Shown here in pieces: positions 9,815 to 17,848 of a DNA stretch of 64,000 nt; within the stretch, counting starts at the first letter, position 1, and each line of letters begins with the position of its first letter. The translations under genes were made by a program, and so were the position numbers. Below the pieces are notes generated by a model. The model saw only the letters and a list, made by a program, of their open reading frames with translations. It was not told where the DNA came from and did no database searches. Source of the DNA: Ravibacter sp037191015 (lineage in GTDB: Bacteria; Bacteroidota; Bacteroidia; Cytophagales; Spirosomataceae); assembly GCA_037191015.1 (NCBI GenBank), contig JBBCKD010000026.1, positions 62,001-126,000 on the forward strand, given 5' to 3'.

Positions 9815-10405
9815 CGCGAGAGACCAGAGGCACAGGAGCAGCGCATGACCTACCGGCCAGAGCTTCCGTAGTGAGTGGAGCGCTTTTTGCAGGATATTAG
9901 AAACAGACTGCTCGGAAATATTCATGATCCCGGCAATCTCGTTCCGGCTCAGGTTCTGATAGAAGCGGAGGTAGATCACCTCCCTCTGGCGTTCGGAAAG
10001 CCGGGAAAGCAGACTGTTTACCAGTTTCATCTGGCTGGCGATTTCTTCGTGCCCGAAAACGATATAGTCAAGGGAGATGTCCTGTTCGGGATCGAAATTG
10101 TAAAGGCTGTCGATCGGGACCCACGAGTTTTTAGCGCCATTGTTGATCATCTTGCGTCTTAAGGAAGTAAGCAGGTAGCCTTTGGGAGAATCGGGCACGA
10201 CAAGTGTTGCTCTATGCTGCCAGATTGCGATAAAGACGTCCTGTATACAATCCTGTATAAATTCTTTGTTATTGGAAAACTTCGATCCGTACCCAAACAT
10301 CAGGCCATAGGTATACTCCATCAGCAACTTTAGAGAACCGGCATCGTCCATCTTTAAGTTAGCCCATAGTTGCTGCAGGTCTGAGGTAGAAGCCTTCTCG
10401 CTCAT
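9809..10405 (-). CDS. ECF-type RNA polymerase sigma-70 factor
   Basis: 198 residues. Sigma region 2 is visible at about 40-100 (EFIQDCIQDVFIAIWQHRA), and region 4 at about 140-185 (LSERQREVIYLRFYQNLSRNEI, SEQSVSNILQKALHSLRKLW) with its helix-turn-helix. The C-terminus ends in a hydrophobic run (LLLCLWSLAV). ECF factors of this Bacteroidota group usually pair with FecR and an STN SusC to control glycan-uptake loci. Here the next gene is an STN-less SusC, and the FecR lies beyond that SusCD pair. The sigma factor probably drives one or both SusCD units. Confidence 0.93.
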   Translation of the reverse strand: MSEKASTSDLQQLWANLKMDDAGSLKLLMEYTYGLMFGYGSKFSNNKEFIQDCIQDVFIAIWQHRATLVVPDSPKGYLLTSLRRKMINNGAKNSWVPIDSLYNFDPEQDISLDYIVFGHEEIASQMKLVNSLLSRLSERQREVIYLRFYQNLSRNEIAGIMNISEQSVSNILQKALHSLRKLWPVGHALLLCLWSLAV

Positions 10406-10695
10406 ATTCTTAGCGGCCCATTTATTGTGCTGATTATAAACGGATAATATTCTTTCTCAACACCACGTTGCATTTGCTGACAAGAGTACCGGCGCCTTCT
10501 GTTCTGGTGTCAATTGGTATAATCCTTAATTAATTTAAAAAATACTCACCTGCAGCGCTGTAAAAACAGCTTAAAGCTTATACAGCAATGATTTTTTGTT
10601 TTTAGTACTGCAGAACTTCTTTTAATTTTCGTACGGCTTTCGCAGCGGCGTGAATTTGAAGAAAATAGCCGCCATAGGGAGCAAACAGCTAAAGA
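10406..10695. other. Divergent intergenic region between sigma factor and mtgA
   Basis: 290 bp, AT-rich, holding the start regions of two divergent genes. On the plus strand there is a TTTG (near 10596) and a TAATTTTC (near 10622) resembling the Bacteroidota promoter, but with one mismatch and a long spacer. I could not place a convincing promoter for the sigma gene and saw no RNA gene or repeat. Confidence 0.4.
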
Positions 10696-11373
10696 ATGGG
10701 AAAAAAGCTTTTCAGGTTTCTGGTCCGGGTGGTTTTATGGTTTGCCGTTAGCTCGGTAGCCGGTGTATTGCTGTTCCGGATCGTCCCGGTATGGATAACT
10801 CCTTACATGGCAGCGGAAAAGATCAGGGCTGCCGGCAGGGGGGAGGATTCCGGGTTGCGGAAAAAATGGGTGCCCTACGACCAGGTTTCCGGACAGATGG
10901 CCCTGGCGGTAATAGCTGCGGAGGATCAGAATTTTTTAAATCATTCCGGGTTTGATTTTAAAGAGCTTAAGAAGGTGCTCGACTCGGATAAAAAGCGCAA
11001 AAGGGGAGCCAGCACGATTACGCAGCAGGTAGCCAAGAACGTGTTTCTGTGGCATGGGAGAAGCTATCTGCGAAAGGGCCTCGAAGCCTGGTTTACTGTT
11101 TTAATAGAATTGTTCTGGACGAAAAAGCGGATCCTGGAGGTATACATGAATGTGGCCGAAACAGGGAACCTTACTTTCGGGGTTGAAGCGGCTGCGCAGC
11201 ACTATTTTAAAATACCCGCAAGCAGGTTGAGCCGTTCCCAGGCAGCCCGTATTGCCGCGGTTTTACCCAATCCCAAGGTTTACAGCGCCGGTAATCCCGG
11301 CCCCTATGTCAGGAAACGGTCGGCCTGGATCGAGCGGCAGATGAGAAACCTCGGCAAGGTCGAATTCCGGTAG
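10696..11373 (+). CDS. mtgA: Monofunctional biosynthetic peptidoglycan transglycosylase
   Basis: 225 residues, the usual MtgA length. One N-terminal membrane anchor (about 8-30) is followed by a single glycosyltransferase-51 domain and no transpeptidase domain. Diagnostic motifs: AAEDQNF with the catalytic Glu at residue 76, RGASTITQQVAKN, KKRILEVYMN and ETGNLTFGVEAAAQHYF. It polymerises lipid II into glycan strands on the outer face of the inner membrane. It stands alone between divergent and convergent neighbours. Confidence 0.95.
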   Translation: MGKKLFRFLVRVVLWFAVSSVAGVLLFRIVPVWITPYMAAEKIRAAGRGEDSGLRKKWVPYDQVSGQMALAVIAAEDQNFLNHSGFDFKELKKVLDSDKKRKRGASTITQQVAKNVFLWHGRSYLRKGLEAWFTVLIELFWTKKRILEVYMNVAETGNLTFGVEAAAQHYFKIPASRLSRSQAARIAAVLPNPKVYSAGNPGPYVRKRSAWIERQMRNLGKVEFR

Positions 11374-11398
11374 CCGGTTTCCGGTGGCTGACAGCCGT

Positions 11399-11866
11399 TC
11401 ACCAGAAGATTCTGAAGGACGGGCGGTTGACCCACGGCCAGAAAGACCACGGGATAGAGCTCAATATCAGCAGCAGCCCGGCAAGAAACCAGGTCAGTAC
11501 GGCTCTGAACTTCTCCCGATCTGTCCTGTACCTTTTCGCTTTGTACGAACCCACGGAGATCACGATAACCGCTGTGAACATGACGGTCGCGTGTTCCAGC
11601 CCGAAAAAACGAAATTCTCTTTCATGGACTGCGGAGGCGGGGTGCTGCAGGAAATGGATCGTCAGCGGGCTCACGCAATACAACACAATGCCCAAGAAGA
11701 ACTGTATATGGCAAACGGTTGCAACTGAATGGCGGGTGAAATTGTCGGCGGCGCTGAAAGTGCGACCGGTTTTCAAGCCGTTGAGGGAGATCGCGATTGC
11801 AGCAAGCAGGCTCACCAATACAGCCCAGCGCCACCAGGAGTGAAGAAGCAGAAGACTATCGTACAT
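11399..11866 (-). CDS. Four-helix membrane protein of unknown function
   Basis: 155 residues with four predicted membrane helices (about 8-26, 45-68, 88-108, 122-145). Histidines sit at helix ends or inside helices (LLHSWWRW, VCHIQFFLG, LEHATVMF), a pattern that would allow haem or metal binding as in cytochrome b561-like bundles, but I cannot show that. It follows the subtilisin-like gene by 24 bp on the same strand, so the two may be co-transcribed. The function is unknown. Confidence 0.75.
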   Translation of the reverse strand: MYDSLLLLHSWWRWAVLVSLLAAIAISLNGLKTGRTFSAADNFTRHSVATVCHIQFFLGIVLYCVSPLTIHFLQHPASAVHEREFRFFGLEHATVMFTAVIVISVGSYKAKRYRTDREKFRAVLTWFLAGLLLILSSIPWSFWPWVNRPSFRIFW

Positions 11867-11890
11867 GATATCCCGCGAATCCTGCCGTCG

Positions 11891-13423
11891 CTATTCCCAC
11901 TCGATCTCGACGGCGTAATTCTTCAGATCGATCGTCGTGAATTTTTCCTGCGATTGTTTTCTAAGACTTACCTTGCCATTTACGACGCTGGTGGTCTGCT
12001 GTACGATAACGTCCTTGCTGTTTTTCTTGCGGTATATAGGCAACAGCCTCTCGGTAGTGTTGACCGGCAGGTCGATACTCTTGCCTTTGGCGGTGATCCG
12101 GATGTTCCGGCTGGGGAGGTAAGGTTTGCCGGCCAGCTCGAGCGCCCGCGAGGCAAGAGGTACCCCGTAGCCGACGTAGTTATTCCCAAAGGGGTACAGG
12201 TGCGCCGACTTTTCTATAATTTCAATGAGCTCCTTGTTGTTCAGATACGGGTTGTGTTCCATCAGGCAGGCAGCGAATCCTGTGATCACCGGCGCCGATA
12301 GGGACGTTCCGTAGAGAGAATAGCAGGAGACATTCGGCTTCAGGTAATCCAGCGATTCGGGTCCTATGCTGCTATAGCCGATCCGCGTCCATTGCTGCTG
12401 GTTGGTAGCCCCGACGGAAAGCACTCCCTTTGCATCGGCCGGGGCGGTAATGATCTTCCACGATTTGTCTTCTCCCTCATTCCCGGCAGAGATAATAAGG
12501 AGCATCCCTTTCTTATCCGCGGCAAGCTGGGCAGCCCTTGAGATAGCGGTCGATTTTCCGTCCATCTGTCCCGGATCATAATTTTCTGAAGGGTCTGTAA
12601 AGCCCCTGGCATACCCCAGCGAGGTGTTGACGAGCCTGACCCCCAGGCTGTCCATCCATTCGAGCGCAGCTATCCAGTTGTCTTCCTCGCCCCGCCATTC
12701 GCGAAGGGAATAGTCGGTACGCGCCAGGTAAAATTTAGAGTTGAGCGCCATCCCGTACTGGACGTGCTCTCTTTTATCGAGGCCGGCTATTGCCGAAAGA
12801 ACTTCCGTGCCATGCATGTCCGAGTAGGATTCTGCGGTAGAGTACAGGGTCTCGCCTTTCATATGAGGCTTGACATAGTCCCTGATGCCTAATATCTTGT
12901 TTTTTGAAAACAGGTGGGCTAGCAGGTCCGATGAGTCGGCGCCGTAGAAACCGGCGTCAATTACCCCGATCGTCACACCTTTCCCGGTCAGCCTTTGGTT
13001 GGTAAACACATCGGACTGGACCTGTTCCATCACGGGGGCGAGCAAGGCCGGGGAAGGCAGCGGCGCAGACCGGGCGATGAAAAAATCGGAATCCATCTTT
13101 ACTACTTCCTTCACAAAATCCATTTGCCTGACTTTGCTGAGCGTTTCCGGGCTCAGCCGGGCGGAGACTGCATTCAGCCATTTAGACCGCTGGATAATGC
13201 GGACGGAAGCGTTGTCGAGTATAGAGAGGTAGTCGTGCCTTACCGGTAAGTCGGTGGCGTCGAAAAGGGGCAGCCCCAGTTTTCCCCTGCTTTCCAGAGT
13301 CAGGGGAGAAACCGCCGGTTGTTGCGATAAGTCTTTGTCTTTCAGGTATATCCAATATTTCCCATCTGCATTTACCAAAGTCGGGCATACAGCCAGAAGA
13401 CAAAATAGTAATAGAAGTCTCAT
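11891..13423 (-). CDS. Secreted S8 subtilisin-like serine protease
   Basis: 510 residues. Signal peptide about 1-19 (LLLLFCLLAVCPTLVNA), then an inhibitor-like prodomain region (to about 140), then the S8 domain with the triad Asp156 (GVIDAGF), His204 (DMHGTEV) and Ser374 (GTSLSAP), and the oxyanion Asn315 (SAGNEG). The roughly 90 residues after the catalytic domain do not look like a type IX sorting domain (no terminal KxxVxR-type motif), so it may stay periplasmic or use another route. A 24-bp gap to the next minus-strand gene suggests a two-gene unit. The substrate is unknown. Confidence 0.92.
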   Translation of the reverse strand: MRLLLLFCLLAVCPTLVNADGKYWIYLKDKDLSQQPAVSPLTLESRGKLGLPLFDATDLPVRHDYLSILDNASVRIIQRSKWLNAVSARLSPETLSKVRQMDFVKEVVKMDSDFFIARSAPLPSPALLAPVMEQVQSDVFTNQRLTGKGVTIGVIDAGFYGADSSDLLAHLFSKNKILGIRDYVKPHMKGETLYSTAESYSDMHGTEVLSAIAGLDKREHVQYGMALNSKFYLARTDYSLREWRGEEDNWIAALEWMDSLGVRLVNTSLGYARGFTDPSENYDPGQMDGKSTAISRAAQLAADKKGMLLIISAGNEGEDKSWKIITAPADAKGVLSVGATNQQQWTRIGYSSIGPESLDYLKPNVSCYSLYGTSLSAPVITGFAACLMEHNPYLNNKELIEIIEKSAHLYPFGNNYVGYGVPLASRALELAGKPYLPSRNIRITAKGKSIDLPVNTTERLLPIYRKKNSKDVIVQQTTSVVNGKVSLRKQSQEKFTTIDLKNYAVEIEWE

Positions 13424-13571
13424 AAAATTAATAGTGATAATCGACGACGCCCGGAGGAGCCGGTTTAAGGGTGTATGAACTGGTACCTGAAGAGCCGGAT
13501 GACTTCACGGGAGATGTCGGCCGGTCTGCTTTTTACATGGCTTTAACTGTAAACAATATGCAAGATAGATG

Positions 13572-13579
13572 TAATTTTG
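13572..13579 (+). promoter_or_regulatory. Candidate sigma-A -7 element (TAATTTTG) for the aminopeptidase
   Basis: TAATTTTG matches the Bacteroidota -7 consensus TAnnTTTG and would give a transcript start about 37 bp before the ATG at 13624. No good TTTG is at the usual upstream distance. The element supports 13624 as the translation start, since a start at 13471 would lie upstream of it. Confidence 0.4.
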
Positions 13580-13623
13580 CAAAAGAAATACTCACAATAG
13601 CTAAAATCCAGGAGCAATTATTC

Positions 13624-14913
13624 ATGCGTTACGACCCGATAGAACAGTCCTTATTTGTGAACAACCGCAGCAGGCTGGCGCAACTGATGCATACTAAGTC
13701 ACTTGCGATACTGAATGCCAACGATTTTATGCCTACCAACGCCGACGGTACGATGGGTTTCCGGCAGAATTCGGATCTTTTTTATTTGTCGGGTGTTGAC
13801 CAGGAGGAAACGGTATTATTGATCTTCCCCGATCATCCCGACCCGCGCTTCAGGGAAGTGTTGTTTCTCAGGGAGACCAACGAGCACATCGCAGTTTGGG
13901 AAGGGGAGAAGCTGACGAAGGAAAAGGCGAAGGAGATCTCGGGTATTGAAACCATATACTGGACACACCAGTTCGAGGGTATATTCAGGAATATTGTTTT
14001 CGAGGCGGAAAAAGTATATCTCAATACAAATGAGCATACCCGCAACGAATCGCAGGTCGAAACGAGGGACAGCCGCTTTATCCGGTTTTTTAAAGAAAGG
14101 TATCCTTTGCATCAGCTCGACAGGCTGGCGCCGCTTATGCATTACCTGCGGGCCATCAAGCAGCCCGGGGAGATCCGCCTGATCGGGACGGCATGCAGCA
14201 TCACAAAAGCAGGTTTTGAACGTCTTCTCCGGTTTGTAAAGCCCGGGGTTAAGGAATATGAGATAGAAGCCGAAATGCTTCATGAATATATAAGGCGCAA
14301 GTCGCGGGGATATGCTTATTCTCCTATTATTGCCTCGGGTAAAAACGCCTGTGTCCTGCATTACGTCGAAAACAACCAGGTTTGCCGCGAAGGTGATGTG
14401 CTGCTGCTGGATTGCGCGGCGGAATACGCAAACTATAATGCCGATCTTACGCGTTCTATACCTGTAGGCGGGCGCTTTACGAAGCGCCAGGCCGATGTGT
14501 ATGATGCCGTTCTCCGTGTCTTCAAAGCGGCCAGGTCCATGTTGGTAGCCGGGAATGTATGGGATGAGTATCACAAGGAGGTAAACGAGATAATGGAGAG
14601 CGAGCTGATCGGGCTCGGCCTGCTGTCAAAACAGGATATAGACGGTCAGAACCCGGACTGGCCCGCACTCAAAAAGTACTTTCCTCACGGCACGTCCCAT
14701 TTCCTGGGCCTTGATGTGCATGACGTGGGCAACAAATACAGGAGGTTTGAGCCCGGGATGGTATTTACCTGCGAGCCCGGGATTTATATCAGGGAGGAAG
14801 GGCTTGGGATCAGGCTGGAAAATAATATTCTCATCACGGAGAACGGAAACGTGGACCTGATGAGTGATATTCCGCTGGAAAGGGAGGAGATCGAGGATTT
14901 GATGAATGCATGA
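13624..14913 (+). CDS. pepP: M24B family Xaa-Pro aminopeptidase
   Basis: 429 residues from the ATG at 13624. The frame is open from 13471, but the extra 51 residues have no family match and lie across a likely promoter. The N-terminal creatinase-like domain (MRYDPIEQSLFVNNRSRLAQ) is followed by the pita-bread domain with its metal ligands: two Asp in LLLDCAAEYANYNADLTRS, His in HGTSHFLGLDVHD, Glu in FTCEPGIYI and Glu in GIRLENNILIT. It removes N-terminal residues preceding proline, using two Mn or Co ions in the cytoplasm. A hairpin terminator follows directly. Confidence 0.93.
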   Translation: MRYDPIEQSLFVNNRSRLAQLMHTKSLAILNANDFMPTNADGTMGFRQNSDLFYLSGVDQEETVLLIFPDHPDPRFREVLFLRETNEHIAVWEGEKLTKEKAKEISGIETIYWTHQFEGIFRNIVFEAEKVYLNTNEHTRNESQVETRDSRFIRFFKERYPLHQLDRLAPLMHYLRAIKQPGEIRLIGTACSITKAGFERLLRFVKPGVKEYEIEAEMLHEYIRRKSRGYAYSPIIASGKNACVLHYVENNQVCREGDVLLLDCAAEYANYNADLTRSIPVGGRFTKRQADVYDAVLRVFKAARSMLVAGNVWDEYHKEVNEIMESELIGLGLLSKQDIDGQNPDWPALKKYFPHGTSHFLGLDVHDVGNKYRRFEPGMVFTCEPGIYIREEGLGIRLENNILITENGNVDLMSDIPLEREEIEDLMNA

Positions 14914-14917
14914 TTGA

Positions 14918-14945
14918 GGCGCCGGGTTTCAGGCGCCGGGTTTTT
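14918..14945 (+). terminator. Hairpin and T-tract between pepP and eboA
   Basis: GGCGCC, an 8-nt loop, GGCGCC, then GGG and TTTTT. The stem is 6 bp of pure GC, and the T-run starts three bases after it. It follows the pepP stop by 4 bp and ends 28 bp before the eboA start codon, so it probably separates pepP from the ebo operon. Each stem arm is itself palindromic, so other folds are possible. Confidence 0.55.
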
Positions 14946-14972
14946 ATTATAGAAGAAAACGATTGTACCGAG

Positions 14973-15842
14973 ATGAATGAAATAGCTCCTCTGCTGTGGA
15001 GTATCATAGCAGAGCAGGTAAGCGGGGAGGCACAGGAATGGCTGAAAAGCAGGGAAACCGGAAAACCGATCGATATCATGACGGCTTTCGTAGCGGCCCC
15101 GAGGCATGTACCCCGAAAGCAGGTCTTTCCCGGCCAGCATCAGGCAGAGGCACTGGACAAGGCTATAGCGGGCTTTTCGGTTACCGGCTGGTCGTCGGTA
15201 AGGCTGGTACGCGTCTGGCTGCTCACGCGGCTGGACCCCGGTAACAGGGAGGAATATATCCGGAATATCAGGACTTTATTCGATACCGCCGAGATGAATG
15301 AGCTGGTAGCGCTTTATTCGGCATTACCGCTGCTCAGGTACCCGGAAACCTGGCTGGCTACGGCTACCGACGCGGTGAGGTCCAATATCGGGCTGGTTCT
15401 CGATGCCATAGCGCTGCAGAACCCGTACCCGGCCACGTACTTTTCGGAAGGGGCTTGGAACCAGCTCGTGATGAAGTCAGTTTTCAATGATAAGCCGGTT
15501 CATCTCATATATGGTCTTGAGAAACGCGCCAATGCCGAGCTGGCGAGGATCCTGTCGGATTTTGCGCACGAGCGCTGGGCAGCAGGTCGCCGGGTAGCGC
15601 CCGGAGTATGGCGGCTGATCCCGGAGTTTGTGAACGACAGCACGATTGCCGACCTGAAACACCTCCTGGACTCTGCCAGGGAGGACGACCGGGAAGCCGG
15701 CGCCCTGGTTTGTCTCCAATCCGGTTTTCCACCCGCCCTGGAGCTGCTTGAGCTGTATCCCGAAATAATGGCATTGGGCGGAAAGGGCAGGTTGACCTGG
15801 AAAAATCTCGAATATACCGATCTGAATACTTATGTGTCGTAA
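14973..15842 (+). CDS. eboA: EboA-domain protein, first gene of the ebo cluster
   Basis: 289 residues from the ATG at 14973. The frame is open from 14910, but that part covers the pepP terminator hairpin. Mostly helical, HEAT-like: an N-terminal stretch (LLWSIIAEQVSGEAQEWL) and a core containing LVALYSALPLLRYPETWLA and LDAIALQNPYPATYF. 'QNPYP...F....WNQLVMKSVF' is characteristic of EboA. No catalytic motif is visible. It is known only as part of the conserved eboABCDEF cluster of cyanobacteria, Bacteroidota and some others; the molecular role is unknown. It overlaps eboB by 11 bp. Confidence 0.85.
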   Translation: MNEIAPLLWSIIAEQVSGEAQEWLKSRETGKPIDIMTAFVAAPRHVPRKQVFPGQHQAEALDKAIAGFSVTGWSSVRLVRVWLLTRLDPGNREEYIRNIRTLFDTAEMNELVALYSALPLLRYPETWLATATDAVRSNIGLVLDAIALQNPYPATYFSEGAWNQLVMKSVFNDKPVHLIYGLEKRANAELARILSDFAHERWAAGRRVAPGVWRLIPEFVNDSTIADLKHLLDSAREDDREAGALVCLQSGFPPALELLELYPEIMALGGKGRLTWKNLEYTDLNTYVS

Positions 15843-16863
15843 CTGCCAACAGGACCCTCAGCGCAATCCGTCGCATTTTGAAAATGCCGGCGGAGCGGCA
15901 GCGGAAACCACTCATCTTGACCTGCAATGGGATGAGTATCGCGAGTCTATAGGGGGCATGCGTTTTTTTGATCCGCATGTACACATGGTTTCCCGGACAA
16001 CTGACGATTACCAGGCAATGTATGATGCGGGGATCGTGGCTTTGATCGAGCCGTCGTTCTGGGTAGGCCAACCCCGTACCGGCCTGTCTACGTTCAAGGA
16101 TTACTACAACAGTCTTATCGGTTGGGAGCGGTTCCGCTCGAGCCAGTTCGGGATCCGGCATTATTGTACGATAGGGCTGAATTCGCGCGAAGCAAACAAC
16201 GAGGAGCTTGCAGAGCAGGTAATGGAAATATTGCCGCTCTATGCTTATAAGGAAGGAGTAGTGGGAATAGGCGAGATAGGTTTTGACGACCAGACTGCGC
16301 TTGAGGAAAAATATTACCGCCTGCAGCTGGAGCTGGCCAAAACGGCATGTCTCCCGGTACAGGTTCACACGCCGCACCGCGACAAGAAAAGAGGTACGGA
16401 GCGGAGCATGTCGATAGCGCTCGAGCATGGCCTGGATCCTTCCTGGGTCATTATCGATCACAATAATGAGGAGACCGTGAAAAGCGTGCTTGACCAGGGA
16501 TTCTGGGCTGCCTTCACCATTTATCCCTTCACTAAAATGGGGAATGAACGGATGGTGAAAATAGTGGAGCAATACGGCCCGGAGCGGATCATGATCAACT
16601 CTGCCGCCGACTGGGGAATTTCGGACCCCCTCGCCGTACCGAAAACGGCCGCCCTGATGAAGATGAAGGGCATCAGCTCCGAAGCGATCACAAAGGTTAC
16701 CTACCAGAATGCCATAGACGCCTTCGGTATGAGCGGACAGATTGATACTGCCGATTTTGAAGGAACGCAGGATATCGATCAGAACCAGAAATTTTTTGGT
16801 AACAGCATTTTAAGGGGAGGACAGAGCCCGCGGGTATCCCGGAATTCACTTTTTATTTCATAA
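15832..16863 (+). CDS. eboB: EboB, TatD-like metal-dependent hydrolase
   Basis: 343 residues; an internal start (ATG 15958) would give 301. TIM-barrel amidohydrolase of the TatD type with visible metal ligands: HxH in FFDPHVHM (about 49-51), Glu in VGIGEIGFD, His in QVHTPHRD, His in IIDHNNEE and Asp in NSAADWG. The sequence following the HxH (VSRTTDDYQAMYDAGIVA, IEPSFWVGQPRT) matches EboB rather than TatD nuclease. The 42-residue N-terminal extension starts MCRNC and overlaps the eboA end. The substrate is unknown; the cytoplasm is the likely site. Confidence 0.88.
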   Translation: MCRNCQQDPQRNPSHFENAGGAAAETTHLDLQWDEYRESIGGMRFFDPHVHMVSRTTDDYQAMYDAGIVALIEPSFWVGQPRTGLSTFKDYYNSLIGWERFRSSQFGIRHYCTIGLNSREANNEELAEQVMEILPLYAYKEGVVGIGEIGFDDQTALEEKYYRLQLELAKTACLPVQVHTPHRDKKRGTERSMSIALEHGLDPSWVIIDHNNEETVKSVLDQGFWAAFTIYPFTKMGNERMVKIVEQYGPERIMINSAADWGISDPLAVPKTAALMKMKGISSEAITKVTYQNAIDAFGMSGQIDTADFEGTQDIDQNQKFFGNSILRGGQSPRVSRNSLFIS

Positions 16864-16884
16864 CCTGTTAATATCTGCCGGGTA

Positions 16885-17748
16885 GTGTTGAAGTCTTATT
16901 TACAGCTCATGCGACCTGCCAACCTGGTAACAGCGGTGGCTGATATTATCGCAGGAGCGGCTATTGCCGGTTTTTTGGCAGACGCCACAGGGCTGGCATG
17001 GCTGATTTTAGCGACACTTGGCCTGTACGGCGGCGGAGTGGTGCTCAATGATGTCTTCGATGCGCGCCTGGATGCAGTCGAAAGGCCCGAGCGCCCCATC
17101 CCCAGCGGGAGGGTGCCTCTGCGTCATGCAGCTTTGCTCGGAGCGGGGCTGCTGGGCATCGGCGTGGCTGCGGCCGCCTTTTTCCAGCCCGGGAGCGGTA
17201 TCATCGCTTTCTGTATCGCGCTTGCAACTATCCTCTATAACCGGGTTGCCAAACATCACCGGCTCTTCGGACCTTTGGTGATGGGATTGTGCAGAGGCGG
17301 GAATTTACTGCTGGGCATGAGCGCCGTCTGGCCGGTATTGCTGGCCTGGTGGCCTGTAGCGCTCGTACCGGTTGTTTACATAGCTGCGATTACGCTGATA
17401 AGCCAGGACGAGGTGCACGGAGGAAAAAGAGCTTTCCTTTATCTTGCAGGATTCCTGTACCTGCTGGTCCATATGGCGCAGGGAAGCGTCGCCTTTTCCC
17501 GGGGGAACTTTTTCGGAGCGCTCCTGCTTATCGTAATACACGCCGGTCTTATCGGGAAACCCCTGCTTGCGGCGATCAGAACCCCGGTCGGGCCTTTGAT
17601 CGGAAGGGCCGTGAAAGCGGGCGTTCTTTCGCTTATCGTGATGAATGCCGCTTGGTGCGTGGCATTCGGGTACTGGGAGTACGGGCTGGGAGTGGCAGCG
17701 CTTCTGCCGCTGTCTGTCTGGCTGGGGAAGCTGTTTGCCGTCACCTGA
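16885..17748 (+). CDS. eboC: EboC, UbiA-family prenyltransferase
   Basis: 287 residues starting with GTG (TTG at the next codon is possible; the first in-frame ATG, residue 9, would cut into the conserved LMRPANL). Eight or nine membrane helices. The first Asp-rich motif is NDVFDARLDAVERPERPIP (Asn55, Asp59, Asp63), typical of UbiA enzymes that move a prenyl group from a diphosphate to an acceptor. The second motif region is ISQDEVHGGKR, the form seen in EboC. The acceptor and prenyl donor are unknown. It starts 21 bp after eboB. Confidence 0.88.
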   Translation: MLKSYLQLMRPANLVTAVADIIAGAAIAGFLADATGLAWLILATLGLYGGGVVLNDVFDARLDAVERPERPIPSGRVPLRHAALLGAGLLGIGVAAAAFFQPGSGIIAFCIALATILYNRVAKHHRLFGPLVMGLCRGGNLLLGMSAVWPVLLAWWPVALVPVVYIAAITLISQDEVHGGKRAFLYLAGFLYLLVHMAQGSVAFSRGNFFGALLLIVIHAGLIGKPLLAAIRTPVGPLIGRAVKAGVLSLIVMNAAWCVAFGYWEYGLGVAALLPLSVWLGKLFAVT

Positions 17749-17766
17749 TTTCCGGGAATCCGGAAA
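17749..17766. repeat. Inverted repeat right after the eboC stop codon
   Basis: TTTCCGG-GAAT-CCGGAAA, a 7-bp perfect stem with a 4-nt loop, lies directly behind the eboC stop codon inside the only sizeable gap (about 100 bp) of the ebo cluster. No T-tract follows, so it is more likely an mRNA-stabilising or processing hairpin than a terminator. Confidence 0.45.
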
Positions 17767-17848
17767 GAGTATAAACATTGTTTAACCTGTTTTACGAAGC
17801 TCAGATCAAAAACTTTGCGGAGAAAGATTGAGGGCCCGCTTAAAAAAT

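Noticed and set aside
15505..16572. 355-codon minus-strand frame across eboA and eboB
   Set aside because: Shadow of two conserved ebo genes with visible catalytic motifs on the plus strand.
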